From Streptomyces geranii (GTDB lineage: Bacteria > Actinomycetota > Actinomycetes > Streptomycetales > Streptomycetaceae): a stretch of 64,000 nt of DNA. Every line of letters starts with the position of its first letter. Position 1 is the first letter of the stretch. The translations under genes were made by a program, and so were the position numbers. The stretch lies in the NCBI RefSeq assembly GCF_002954775.1, contig NZ_PJME01000037.1, positions 33,314 through 97,313 of the forward strand, read 5' to 3'. The notes beneath the pieces were generated by a model. It had not been told where the DNA came from, made no database searches, and saw nothing but the letters and a program-made list of their open reading frames with translations. Positions 6,774 to 15,314 of the stretch are shown one piece after another.

Positions 6774-7967
6774 ATGAAGAAATGGGGCGCACGATTCGCC
6801 GTAGCCGCAGCAGGTCTAGGACTATTGGCCTTGACTTTCATTCTCCTATGGAAAGGGCCATGGATTTTTGATGGCTCACACCTTCGCCGGAAAGATCTCC
6901 AACCTGCCGATGGTGTCGTCATAACAGGTTTTCGCACAATGGTCGTGGCAATCTTGGCATCAATATTTGCCGCGCTCGGCTTGGTCTACACTCACGTAAC
7001 TCTTCAACACACACGCGACAAAGATAGAGAACAGGCAACCCTTACGCGCGAAGGTCAGATGACTGACCGTTACGCCACAGCCATTGAACTCCTTGCAGCG
7101 GCTGAGCTAACCAAAAGACTGGGAGGAATTTACGCCCTAGAGCGAATAATGCGCGATTCTCCAAAAGACCACGAAACCATTATCGAAGTACTTGCCGCAT
7201 TTGTACGCGAGCACTCCCCACGTCCAGAGCAAGACGAAAGCGTGGAGTCCGAGCGCGAGCACGAAACCATGAAAGACCACGTACAAGCCGCGCTAACTGT
7301 CTTGGGGCGCAGGCCAGAGCGTACCGAGTCGTTCGCGATTAACTTGCGGAACACCGACCTGCGTGCCGCCCACTTGCCTAGGGCAAAGTTGCGTTCAGCT
7401 AATCTCCAAGGTTCTTTCCTCGAATATGCAGAACTGCAAGGCGCAGACCTACTAGAGGCCAATATGGAAGCATGCCACTTGGAGAACGCAGATCTAAGTG
7501 GCGCGGACCTAACCAGCGTCAACCTGAGAAGGTCACACCTGCACTCCACGTCTCTCAAAGAAGCTCGACTCGATCACGCTAAACTTTTTTATGCGTTGCT
7601 ACGGTACTGCGATCTTACCAACGCCAGCCTCGTGAAAGCGAATTTGAGCAACGCCCGCCTGATTGCCGGAAATCTCGAAGGCGCCGACTTCACAAAATCA
7701 AGGCTAATGATGACAAAGTTCGAAGAATCATACATGGAAGGAGTTCGGTTGGATGACGCATTCCTGAATGGAACCGACTTCAGCGAGGCTAATGATCTCA
7801 AAGCAGAGCAGTTGTTGGTTGCCCAGATTAGGTCCAACACGAAGGTGCCTATAAGTCTGGTGGACGAGCCTCGCGTGGCAGAACGCCTGAAGGTCGCATT
7901 GGAACAGGTCAAAAACCGGGCCAAGCTGCGCGCGGAGGTCCCCTCACCGCCCCCCGACCTACCTTGA
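6774..7967 (+). CDS. Membrane-anchored pentapeptide-repeat protein
   Basis: The product is 397 residues, with ATG 6774 chosen before the basic MKKWGARF start. Two transmembrane segments come first (about residues 8-26 and 53-74). A charged helical region follows, and then a pentapeptide-repeat domain from about residue 185 to 345 with many A(D/N)LXX units, such as ANLQG, ADLLE, ADLSG, ADLTS and ASLVK. These fold into a right-handed quadrilateral beta-helix. The base composition is visibly more AT-rich than all neighbours, and codons rare in Streptomyces (aaa, ata, cta) are used freely, so it was probably acquired from elsewhere. It may be cargo of the adjacent element. The biochemical role is unknown; some pentapeptide proteins bind gyrase, but no such evidence exists here. 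Confidence 0.8.
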   Translation: MKKWGARFAVAAAGLGLLALTFILLWKGPWIFDGSHLRRKDLQPADGVVITGFRTMVVAILASIFAALGLVYTHVTLQHTRDKDREQATLTREGQMTDRYATAIELLAAAELTKRLGGIYALERIMRDSPKDHETIIEVLAAFVREHSPRPEQDESVESEREHETMKDHVQAALTVLGRRPERTESFAINLRNTDLRAAHLPRAKLRSANLQGSFLEYAELQGADLLEANMEACHLENADLSGADLTSVNLRRSHLHSTSLKEARLDHAKLFYALLRYCDLTNASLVKANLSNARLIAGNLEGADFTKSRLMMTKFEESYMEGVRLDDAFLNGTDFSEANDLKAEQLLVAQIRSNTKVPISLVDEPRVAERLKVALEQVKNRAKLRAEVPSPPPDLP

Positions 7968-8186
7968 GTCGAACTCCTCACGGCCCGTGGACGGCCCAAC
8001 GACTGCTGCAAGTTCCACTTAGCCCTCGAACCAGCAGGTCAGAGCCCAATTGCTTGTTGAGTAAACAAGTTCTCCGGGCTTAGGCATGGCCATACCAGTG
8101 TCGCAGACATCCGGACACCCCCTCGCCGCCCTGTGGACAACTCCCGGAGCAGCCGCGAAACCCCAGCTCAGCAGCGTCCTACGGCC

Positions 8187-8858
8187 TCACCGGGCCGCCG
8201 CCGCCATCACCCCCCGCAGCTCGGCCACCTCACGCTCCAGCTCCCGGTAGTGGTCGCTGACCTTGCGCCGGGCCGTCGGTACGACATGGCCCGCGTCCAG
8301 TTCGGTGAGCTGGTCGACGAGCGCGGTGAGGTCCGTCCGCCAGCCCTCCCAGCCCTCGGCGCCCTCGGCCGACGCCAGCTCCTGCTGGGCGGCGCGCAGG
8401 GCCGTGTGGACCCCCTCGCGCAGCGGGACCAGGTCGGCGCGCAGGCGTTCGGTGCGTTGGCGGAGGTAGGCGAACGACTCGCCGACACCGGCGAAGGTCT
8501 CCCCCAGTTCGGTCATCGACCTGACCTGCTCACCGAGCGCCTCCAGCCAGGGCAGGGTCGCCTCGACCCCGTGCTCGGCGGCCTCCACGGTCCCGGTGCG
8601 GATCTCCTCGTACCCCCGGGAGACACCGTCCAGGTCGGCGAAGACGCTCACCGCGCCGAGCGTCTGCTCGCGGATGGTGTCCGAGGGCAGTCCGTCGCCC
8701 TGGTCGAGCAGCGCCTCCAGCCTCGCCAGTTCGCCCCGCACCTCCCGGCGCAGCTCAAGCAAGGCCTGGTGCGCCGCGTCGGCCGCCTCCACGGGACCGG
8801 TGACAGCTGCCAGCCCCTCGGCCTGCCGCTGGCGTCTCGCACGACTACGCCCCCACAT
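8187..8858 (-). CDS. Conserved helical hypothetical protein
   Basis: The product is 223 residues. ATG 8858 is chosen because AAGGGG stands about 11 bases upstream; the frame extends to 8891 without a better site. The sequence is almost entirely predicted helix with heptad-like spacing of Leu, Ala and Glu (RREVRGELARLEALLDQGD, RQRTERLRADLVPLREGV, YRELEREVAELRGVMAA). The N-terminus is basic (GRSRARRQRQ). There is no signal peptide, membrane segment or catalytic motif. It is the first gene to the right of the mobile DNA and runs in the direction of the core operons. It looks like a coiled-coil cytoplasmic protein of unknown role. Confidence 0.65.
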   Translation of the reverse strand: MWGRSRARRQRQAEGLAAVTGPVEAADAAHQALLELRREVRGELARLEALLDQGDGLPSDTIREQTLGAVSVFADLDGVSRGYEEIRTGTVEAAEHGVEATLPWLEALGEQVRSMTELGETFAGVGESFAYLRQRTERLRADLVPLREGVHTALRAAQQELASAEGAEGWEGWRTDLTALVDQLTELDAGHVVPTARRKVSDHYRELEREVAELRGVMAAAAR

Positions 8859-9021
8859 GCACGCCACCCCTTCCGGACAGATCGACCGCACTGAAGTCGA
8901 TCTTAGGTTCGAAAGGGGTGGTTTCAGGCCGACGTAGCTGTTTCAAAGGAAACCCGGACCGTACTGGAACATTCCGGCAGTCACGCGGTCTCCCAGTCAC
9001 CCGGTCCCTGATCCTGTGCCC

Positions 9022-10149
9022 TCAGCCCACGAAGGCGACGAACAGCAGCCACACCACGGGAGCCGTCGGCAGCAGGGAGTCCAGCCGGTCCATGATCCCG
9101 CCGTGCCCCGGCAGCAGCGTGCCCATGTCCTTGATGCCCAGGTCCCGCTTGATCATGGACTCGCCGAGGTCACCGAGGGTGGCGCTGGCCGCGACCGCGA
9201 GGCCCAGCAGCAGCCCCTGCCACCAGTGGCCGTCGTCGATCGCGAACTCCATCAGCAGCGCGCCCGCCACCATCGCGAACCCGATCGCCCCGAACAGGCC
9301 CTCGCGGGTCTTGCCGGGGCTGATGCGCGGGGCGAGCTTGTGCTTGCCGAAGCGCCAGCCGATCGCGTACGCCCCGGTGTCGCTGACGACGGTCAGCAGC
9401 AGGAACGTCATCACGCGCTGCGCACCGTCGTCGGCGGTGAGCATCATCGCGACGAACGTGGCCAGGAACGGGACGTAGAAGGCCGCGAAGACGCCCGCGG
9501 TGACGTCCTTGAGGTAGCCCTCCGGTGGTTCCGTCATACGCCAGACCAGGACCGCGAGGGCGGTGAGCGCCATCGCGACCCAGGCGCCCTCGGCGCCCCG
9601 GACGTAGCCGGAGACGACCATCGCGGCGCCGCCGAGCGCGAGCGGCACCAGGGGTGCCTTGATGCCCTTGCGCTCCTGGAGCCTGGACGTCAGTTCCCAG
9701 AGGCCCACCACGACGGCGACCGCTATCACGCCGACGAAGACGGCCTTGACGACGAACAGCGACGCGATGATGACCGCACCGAGCCCGACCCCGACCCCTA
9801 TGGCCGCGCCCAGGTCCCGGCCCGCGCTCTTCTTCTGCGGGACGGGGGCGGGCTGGGCGGAGTCGTCGGGCATGGGCATGGAATCCGGCTTCTGCGGCAC
9901 CGTCCCGTAGGGCTGTGCCTGCGGCATCTCGTCGCGGAACAAGGGGCCGCCCGGCCGAGCGGCCCCCCGGTCGTCATCCTGGTCTCCGCCGTGTGCGGGT
10001 ACGTCGGGCACGATGGGCATGGGGCGAGTCTGCTGCGCGTGGTGCGCATCGTACGCGGGACCCGCCGGGGCAGCCCCCTGGACAGGCCCCCGGTCGGACG
10101 GCCCCCAGTACCCGGTGTGAGGCGGCGCCCCCCAGGAAGAGTCGTTCAT
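9022..10149 (-). CDS. cdsA: Phosphatidate cytidylyltransferase (CDP-diacylglycerol synthase)
   Basis: The 375-residue membrane enzyme converts phosphatidic acid and CTP into CDP-diacylglycerol, the precursor of cardiolipin, phosphatidylglycerol and phosphatidylinositol. The family signature is intact near the C-terminus (LGDLGESMIKRDLGIKDMG, followed by LLPGHGGIMDRLDSL). About eight hydrophobic helices run from residue 110 onward. The first 105 residues are a proline- and glutamine-rich disordered cytoplasmic extension, common in actinobacterial CdsA. The ATG shares one base with the frr stop (TGATG), so translation is likely coupled to frr in the tsf-pyrH-frr-cdsA order. Confidence 0.97.
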   Translation of the reverse strand: MNDSSWGAPPHTGYWGPSDRGPVQGAAPAGPAYDAHHAQQTRPMPIVPDVPAHGGDQDDDRGAARPGGPLFRDEMPQAQPYGTVPQKPDSMPMPDDSAQPAPVPQKKSAGRDLGAAIGVGVGLGAVIIASLFVVKAVFVGVIAVAVVVGLWELTSRLQERKGIKAPLVPLALGGAAMVVSGYVRGAEGAWVAMALTALAVLVWRMTEPPEGYLKDVTAGVFAAFYVPFLATFVAMMLTADDGAQRVMTFLLLTVVSDTGAYAIGWRFGKHKLAPRISPGKTREGLFGAIGFAMVAGALLMEFAIDDGHWWQGLLLGLAVAASATLGDLGESMIKRDLGIKDMGTLLPGHGGIMDRLDSLLPTAPVVWLLFVAFVG

Positions 10150-10706
10150 CAGACTTCGAGGAGCTCCGCTTCCTTGTGCTTGAGAAGCTCGTCCACCTGC
10201 GCGACGTACTTCGCGGTGGTGTCGTCGAGCTCCTTCTCCGCGCGACGGCCCTCGTCCTCGCCGACCTCGCCGTCCTTGACGAACTTGTCGATGGAGTCCT
10301 TGGCCTTGCGGCGGATGGCCCTGATCGAGATCTTGGAATCCTCGGCCTTGGTCCGGGCCACCTTGATGTAGTCCTTGCGGCGCTCCTGGGTCAGCTCGGG
10401 GAACACCACGCGGATGATGTTTCCGTCGTTGCTCGGGTTGACGCCGAGGTCGGAGTCGCGGATCGCCTGCTCGATGTTGCGCAGCGCGCTCTTGTCGAAC
10501 GGGGTCACCACGGCCATCCGCGGTTCGGGCACGGAGAACGAGGCCAGCTGGTTGATCGGCGTCAGCGCGCCGTAGTAGTCGGCCACGATCTTGTTGAACA
10601 TCGCCGGGTGCGCACGACCGGTACGGATCGCGGCGAAGTCCTCCTTGGCGACCACGACGGCCTTCTCCATCTTCTCCTCGGCCTCGAGGAGGGTCTCTTC
10701 GATCAC
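10149..10706 (-). CDS. frr: Ribosome recycling factor
   Basis: The product is 185 residues. The GTG at 10706 gives the standard start (VIEETLLEAEEKMEKAV), while the open frame further upstream is not conserved-looking. RRF splits post-termination ribosomes together with EF-G. The hallmark regions are present: FAAIRTGRAHPAM, the PFDKSALRNIEQAI segment, and the C-terminal long helix ending KHKEAELLEV. It is followed by cdsA with a one-base overlap and preceded by pyrH with a 149-base gap. Confidence 0.98.
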   Translation of the reverse strand: MIEETLLEAEEKMEKAVVVAKEDFAAIRTGRAHPAMFNKIVADYYGALTPINQLASFSVPEPRMAVVTPFDKSALRNIEQAIRDSDLGVNPSNDGNIIRVVFPELTQERRKDYIKVARTKAEDSKISIRAIRRKAKDSIDKFVKDGEVGEDEGRRAEKELDDTTAKYVAQVDELLKHKEAELLEV

Positions 10707-10855
10707 CACTTGCTCCTGCGTGTCTTGAGTAGGCCCGGCTGCTCTTCGCGGTCCGCGGCCGGCTGCGTCGCGTCTTCTTCCTGCACGGTTCCCGACCGGC
10801 AGGCCATTGTCCATCCCCCGCTCAGGGTGCGTCCCTGAGCAGGGCTGATCCCCGG

Positions 10856-11614
10856 TCAGTTCCGGCTGTCCTGCTCACCGACGAGAGTGCCGATCTTCTC
10901 ACCCTTGACGGCCCGCGCGATATTGCCCTCGGCCAGAAGCTCGAAGACGAGGATCGGGAGCTTGTTGTCCCGGCACAGCGTGATCGCGGTCATGTCGGCG
11001 ACCTTGAGGTCCCGGGTGATGACCTCGCCGTACCCGAGCGAGTCGTACTTGACGGCCGCGGGGTTGGTCTTCGGGTCGGAGTCGTAGACCCCGTCCACGC
11101 CGTTCTTGCCCATCAGCAGCGCCTCGGCGTCGATCTCCAGGGCGCGCTGTGCGGCGGTCGTGTCGGTGGAGAAGTACGGCATGCCCATACCGGCGCCGAA
11201 GATGACCACACGGCCCTTCTCCAGGTGCCGTACGGCGCGCAGCGGGATGTACGGCTCGGCGACCTGCCCCATGGTGATGGCGGTCTGCACCCGGGAGTCG
11301 ATGCCCTCCTTCTCCAGGAAGTCCTGGAGGGCGAGGCAGTTCATCACGGTGCCGAGCATGCCCATGTAGTCCGAACGGGCCCGGTCCATGCCGCGCTGCT
11401 GGAGTTCCGCGCCGCGGAAGAAGTTGCCGCCGCCGATGACGACGGCGATCTGGGAGCCGTCGCGCGAGACGGCCGCGATCTCGCGGGCAATCTTGTGCAC
11501 CACGTCGGGGTCGACGCCCAGGCCCCCGCCACCGGAGAAGGCCTCTCCGGACAGCTTCAGCATGTACCGGCCGCGCACTTTGCCGTCGTCGCTCTTCTGG
11601 GCCTTGGTGGTCAT
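10856..11614 (-). CDS. pyrH: Uridylate kinase (UMP kinase)
   Basis: The 252-residue enzyme phosphorylates UMP to UDP in pyrimidine nucleotide synthesis and belongs to the amino-acid-kinase fold. Recognisable parts are the N-terminal phosphate loop (MLKLSGEAF), the IGGGNFFRGAELQQRGMDRA segment in the nucleotide pocket, ARSDYMGMLGTVMN, and FGAGMGMPYFSTDTTAAQRA for UMP and ATP binding. ATG 11614 is chosen since an upstream in-frame extension lacks conservation; AGAGGCGAGA precedes it. Downstream lie frr and cdsA, and upstream a strong hairpin separates it from tsf. Confidence 0.97.
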   Translation of the reverse strand: MTTKAQKSDDGKVRGRYMLKLSGEAFSGGGGLGVDPDVVHKIAREIAAVSRDGSQIAVVIGGGNFFRGAELQQRGMDRARSDYMGMLGTVMNCLALQDFLEKEGIDSRVQTAITMGQVAEPYIPLRAVRHLEKGRVVIFGAGMGMPYFSTDTTAAQRALEIDAEALLMGKNGVDGVYDSDPKTNPAAVKYDSLGYGEVITRDLKVADMTAITLCRDNKLPILVFELLAEGNIARAVKGEKIGTLVGEQDSRN

Positions 11615-11651
11615 GGAGAATCTCGCCTCTTCACGTGTCACACATACGAAG

Positions 11652-11702
11652 AAGGCCACTGCCGGTGGGGTGTCGATCGCATCCCATGCTCGGCAATGGC
11701 CT
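11652..11702 (-). terminator. Hairpin between tsf and pyrH
   Basis: AGGCCACTGCCG (11652-11663) pairs with CGGCAATGGCCT (11691-11702) with one G-A/G-U position, ending a loop that contains more pairing (GGGG with CCC). A second GC-only hairpin, CGCGCGTGCG (11732-11741) with CGCACGCGCG (11748-11757), lies just upstream. Together they probably end or attenuate the rpsB-tsf transcript ahead of pyrH. Confidence 0.7.
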
Positions 11703-11817
11703 CCTCGTCAGATCTGCTGTCGTCCGCCACGCGCGCGTGCGTGACGGCGCACGCGCGTGACTGACGTCGACCCTATAGGCATGCCTACGCGGGCCGCGCG
11801 TCGATCGCGGTACGGAC

Positions 11818-12654
11818 TCAGATGCCGACCTTGATGCGCGTGAAGCGCTTCAGGGTGACACCGGCCTCGTCCAGGACCTTCTGGACGGACTTCTTGTTGT
11901 CCAGGGCGTACGGCTGGCCGAGCAGCGTGGCGTCCTTGAAGAAGCCGTTGATACGCCCCTCGACGATCTTCGGCAGCGCGGCCTCGGGCTTGCCCTCGGC
12001 GCGGGTGGTCTCCTCGGCGACACGGCGCTCGGTCTCGACGACCTCGGCCGGCACGTCCTCCTTGGAGAGGTACTTCGGCGCGAAGGCGGCGATGTGCTGG
12101 GCGATACCCTTGGCGACCTCGGCGTTGGGCTTGTCCAGCTCGACGAGGACACCGATCTGCGGGGGCAGGTCGGGCATCGTGCGGTGCATGTACGCCAGCA
12201 CGAAACCGTCCGCGTACTGCGCGAAGCGGTCCAGGACGATCTTCTCGCCCAGGTTGGCGTTGGCCTCGTCGACGTACGCCTGGACCGTCTTGCCGGCCTC
12301 GATCTCGGAGGCGAGGAGCGCCTCCAGGTCGGCCGGGGAGGTCTTGGCGACGTGCTCGGCGAGCGCGTTCGCGGCGGCCTGGAACTTCTCGCCCTTGGCG
12401 ACGAAGTCCGTCTCGCACTTCAGCTCGACGAGGACACCGGAGGTGTTGTCGTCGGCGATGAGCGACACGACGGCGCCGTTCTCGGCGGACCGGCCCTCGC
12501 GCTTGGCGACACCCTTCTGGCCCTTGATGCGCAGGGCCTCTACGGCCTTGTCGACATCGCCCTCGGCCTCGTCCAGCGCCTTCTTGCAGTCCATCATGCC
12601 GGCGCCGGTGAGCTCACGGAGCTTCTTGACGTCGGCGGCGGTGTAGTTCGCCAT
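11818..12654 (-). CDS. tsf: Translation elongation factor Ts
   Basis: The 278-residue protein exchanges GDP for GTP on EF-Tu. The N-terminal UBA-like domain (MANYTAADVKKLRELTGAGM, then MDCKKALDEAEGD) and the signature IKGQKGVAKREGRSAENGAV are present. The core motif that inserts into EF-Tu follows (LVELKCETDFVAK). The length is typical of actinobacterial EF-Ts. It follows rpsB in the classic rpsB-tsf pair with a 98-base spacer that contains a hairpin. Confidence 0.98.
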   Translation of the reverse strand: MANYTAADVKKLRELTGAGMMDCKKALDEAEGDVDKAVEALRIKGQKGVAKREGRSAENGAVVSLIADDNTSGVLVELKCETDFVAKGEKFQAAANALAEHVAKTSPADLEALLASEIEAGKTVQAYVDEANANLGEKIVLDRFAQYADGFVLAYMHRTMPDLPPQIGVLVELDKPNAEVAKGIAQHIAAFAPKYLSKEDVPAEVVETERRVAEETTRAEGKPEAALPKIVEGRINGFFKDATLLGQPYALDNKKSVQKVLDEAGVTLKRFTRIKVGI

Positions 12655-12699
12655 GATTCTCGGAGTCTCTCTCGAAGTCTGAAAGATCTACGGATCGAA

Positions 12700-12728
12700 G
12701 GCGGGGGCCCGATGGAGGTGCCCCCGCC
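12700..12728 (-). terminator. Hairpin between rpsB and tsf (attenuator or partial terminator)
   Basis: GGCGGGGGC (12700-12708) pairs with GCCCCCGCC (12720-12728) around an 11-base loop, 24 bases after the rpsB stop. Bacterial rpsB-tsf operons often have a partial terminator here that lowers tsf expression relative to rpsB. Confidence 0.65.
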
Positions 12729-12752
12729 GTCAACAACCCGAAGGGGTGAGGG

Positions 12753-13697
12753 TCAGGCCTGCTCGGCGTCCGCGGCCGGAGCCTCGGCGACGGGAGCCTC
12801 GACGGGGGCCTCGGCGACGACCTCGGCCTCGGCAGCGGCCTCGACCGGAGCCTCGGCGACGGCCTCGGCGGGAGCCTCGACAGCAGCGGCCTCGGCGGCG
12901 GGCGCCTCGGCGTCGTCGGCCTTCTTCTCGCCCTCGAGGAGGTCGCGCTCCCACTCGGCGAGGGGCTCGGCGACGGCCTTCTCGCCCTTGTCACCGGTGT
13001 TGACGCCGGAACGGGAGATGAGGCCCTCGGCGACGGCGTCGGCGATCACGCGGGTGAGCAGGGTGACGGAGCGGATCGCGTCGTCGTTGCCCGGGATCTT
13101 GTAGTCGACCTCGTCGGGGTCGCAGTTGGTGTCGAGGATCGCGACGACCGGGATGTTGAGCTTCCGGGCCTCACCGACCGCGATGTGCTCCTTCTTGGTG
13201 TCCACGATCCAGACGGCGCTGGGCACCTTCTGCATCTCGCGGATACCACCGAGGGTCTTCTCCAGCTTGGCCTTCTCGCGCGAGAGCACGAGAAGCTCCT
13301 TCTTGGTGAGACCCGACGCGGCGACGTCCTCGAAGTCGATCTGCTCAAGCTCCTTGAGGCGCTGCAGACGCTTGTAGACGGTCGAGAAGTTGGTGAGCAT
13401 GCCGCCCAGCCAGCGCTGGTTGACGTAGGGCATGCCGACGCGGGTCGCCTGCTCGGCGATCGCCTCCTGCGCCTGCTTCTTCGTGCCGACGAACATGACC
13501 GTGCCGCCGTGGGCGACGGTCTCCTTGACGAACTCGTAGGCGCGGTCGATGTACGACAGCGACTGGAGCAGGTCGATGATGTAGATGCCGTTGCGCTCCG
13601 TGAAGATGAACCGCTTCATCTTCGGGTTCCAACGACGGGTCTGGTGACCGAAGTGGACGCCGCTTTCCAGCAGCTCCCGCATCGTGACGACGGCCAT
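12753..13697 (-). CDS. rpsB: 30S ribosomal protein S2
   Basis: The product is 314 residues from ATG 13697. The S2 start (MAVVTMRELLESGVHFGHQT) and RRWNPKMKRFIFTERNGIYI are unmistakable, as is the C-terminal signature IPVVAILDTNCDPDEVDY. After the conserved domain (about residue 245) it carries a tail of roughly 70 residues made almost only of Ala, Glu, Pro and Val. This is longer than in enteric S2 but usual in Streptomyces. It is the first gene of the rpsB-tsf unit; a 272-base gap separates it from the divergent M23 peptidase gene and must hold the ribosomal promoter. Confidence 0.98.
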   Translation of the reverse strand: MAVVTMRELLESGVHFGHQTRRWNPKMKRFIFTERNGIYIIDLLQSLSYIDRAYEFVKETVAHGGTVMFVGTKKQAQEAIAEQATRVGMPYVNQRWLGGMLTNFSTVYKRLQRLKELEQIDFEDVAASGLTKKELLVLSREKAKLEKTLGGIREMQKVPSAVWIVDTKKEHIAVGEARKLNIPVVAILDTNCDPDEVDYKIPGNDDAIRSVTLLTRVIADAVAEGLISRSGVNTGDKGEKAVAEPLAEWERDLLEGEKKADDAEAPAAEAAAVEAPAEAVAEAPVEAAAEAEVVAEAPVEAPVAEAPAADAEQA

Positions 13698-13969
13698 GGC
13701 CGTTCTCCTTGTGTTTCTCGGTTGTGCCGCGGGTACCGGCCGGCACCCGCGCCTGACGCCCGATTGCGCCTTGCCACGAGGGACCGAGAGGCGCTGACAC
13801 CAGCCCTTGTACGGGGCCTGATGTCGGGGCGTGCGAAGTCGACCCGGTGACCCGGATCGCCAAAGGAAGTGTACGGGACCCGCGAGGCCCCGGGTGACGC
13901 CGATATCCACAACCGGTCAGTACTCCACAGCCCCGCACGAACCCCCGCGAATCACGCCACCCTCACGGC

Positions 13970-14581
13970 ATGCGAGCGAACCGAGGAGTGTGCTGGGCCA
14001 TGGGACTACTGCTGACACTGCTGACGCTGACGACACCGACGGCGTCGACGGCACGGGGAGCCGGCAATCCCACCCCCGTCCCGCCGGACGCCCCGCCCGC
14101 CCCCGCGATCGCCCGCACGTGGCCCGTGGGAACCCGCCCCCTGGTCCTACGGACCTGGGACCCACCCCCGACCCCCTACGCAAGGGGCCACCGAGGCGTG
14201 GACCTGGGCACAACGCCCGGCGCCCCGGTCAGGGCGGTGGCACCGGGCCGGGTGCACTTCGCGGGCCGGGTGGCGGGCCGAGGAGTCGTCTCGCTGGAAC
14301 TGACGGGCACGGGCACCCCGCCCCTACGGACAACATACGAACCGGTGACACCGGCGGTGAGGAAGGGAGCGGAGGTGAGGGCGGGCGAGGTGGTGGGCAC
14401 GGTGGAGCCGGGAAGCGGCCACTGCACGACGACTTGCGTGCACTGGGGCCTGCTCAGAGGCACGACCTACCTGGACCCACTGACACTGCTACCCCCATGG
14501 CTCCTACGAAGGGGCCCGTCCCGCCTGCTACCGGTGCAGGGTGTCCCGGTCCCCGCACCCTGCGGGGATGCGTGCCGCTGA
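13970..14581 (+). CDS. Secreted M23-family metallopeptidase
   Basis: The product is 203 residues. The N-terminus has a basic start, a hydrophobic segment (WAMGLLLTLLTLTTPTA) and a probable signal-peptidase site near ARG-AG, so it should be exported. The LytM/M23 zinc ligands are visible: His and Asp in GHRGVDLGTTPG, and the C-terminal H-x-H-type pair in SGHCTTTCVHWGLL. Such enzymes cut peptidoglycan cross-bridges or activate amidases during growth. It is transcribed away from rpsB and converges on the TetR gene. The low number of catalytic-domain residues (about 120) is normal for this subgroup. Confidence 0.88.
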   Translation: MRANRGVCWAMGLLLTLLTLTTPTASTARGAGNPTPVPPDAPPAPAIARTWPVGTRPLVLRTWDPPPTPYARGHRGVDLGTTPGAPVRAVAPGRVHFAGRVAGRGVVSLELTGTGTPPLRTTYEPVTPAVRKGAEVRAGEVVGTVEPGSGHCTTTCVHWGLLRGTTYLDPLTLLPPWLLRRGPSRLLPVQGVPVPAPCGDACR

Positions 14582-14660
14582 GGGCGTCACAGGTGGGCGC
14601 AGGCGGCAACCCCGCAAGCGCCGGGCCGCGCGACCCACCCCGACTCAGCCACCCGCACCC

Positions 14661-15251
14661 TCAGCCCCGCACACCCCGCAGAGCCATCGCCACGGCCGCA
14701 TCGGTGATCACCGCGGGATCCTCGACAACCCCGAACTCGATCCGCCGCACAGCCGCGTCGACGATCCCCTGCAACAACATCGCCGCCAGCCGGGGCTCCG
14801 TGTGCCCGATGTCCCGCAGCGCCTCGACCACCATCGCGACCAGCCCGCCGTGCGCGGCCCGGATCTTCTCCCGGGCGCCCGCGTCCAGTTCGCTCGCCGA
14901 GATCGCCACCACGGCCCGGTGCCGCCGGTCGCCGACCAGGGCGAGCTGCCGACGCACATACGCCTCGACCTTGCCCTCGGGATCCTCCGCCAGCGCCATC
15001 GCCGTCTCGACCTCGGCCGCCCACACCGGGAAGTCGACCTCGCACAGCTCCTCGACGACGGCCGCCCGGGACCGGAAGTACTCATAGACGGACGACCGCG
15101 CGAGCCCCGTCCGCTCCGCCAGGGCCGGGAAGGTCAGCGCCTCCGTCCCGCCCTCGGACAGCAGGGACCTCGCCGCGTCCAGCAGGGCGGCTCGCTGCAT
15201 CGACCGGTGCTCGGCCACGGAGGCCGCTCGAATCCTTGGCACGCCGTCCAC
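14661..15251 (-). CDS. TetR/AcrR-family transcriptional regulator
   Basis: The product is 196 residues. The N-terminal helix-turn-helix (LLDAARSLLSEGGTEALTFPALAERTGLARSSVYEYF, residues about 23-60) is typical of TetR proteins. The C-terminal domain is helical and would bind an unknown ligand. The gene lies 63 bases upstream of whiG, and in the same direction, so its product is made just downstream of whiG transcription. Whether it controls whiG, itself or a distant target cannot be judged from sequence. Confidence 0.9.
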   Translation of the reverse strand: MDGVPRIRAASVAEHRSMQRAALLDAARSLLSEGGTEALTFPALAERTGLARSSVYEYFRSRAAVVEELCEVDFPVWAAEVETAMALAEDPEGKVEAYVRRQLALVGDRRHRAVVAISASELDAGAREKIRAAHGGLVAMVVEALRDIGHTEPRLAAMLLQGIVDAAVRRIEFGVVEDPAVITDAAVAMALRGVRG

Positions 15252-15314
15252 TCTACGGACGGACGGCGCCGGAGGGGAGACACCCAGACCACCCGGCTCG
15301 GCCGGGCCGCCAGG

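Noticed and set aside
7968..8132. tRNA-like TCGAACC/GAGTCGAACTCC segments
   Set aside because: T-loop-like words are present but flanking bases do not form the required stems or an acceptor arm.
12094..13104. Plus-strand frame opposite tsf and rpsB, rich in Ala/Ser repeats
   Set aside because: Shadow of the S2 low-complexity tail.
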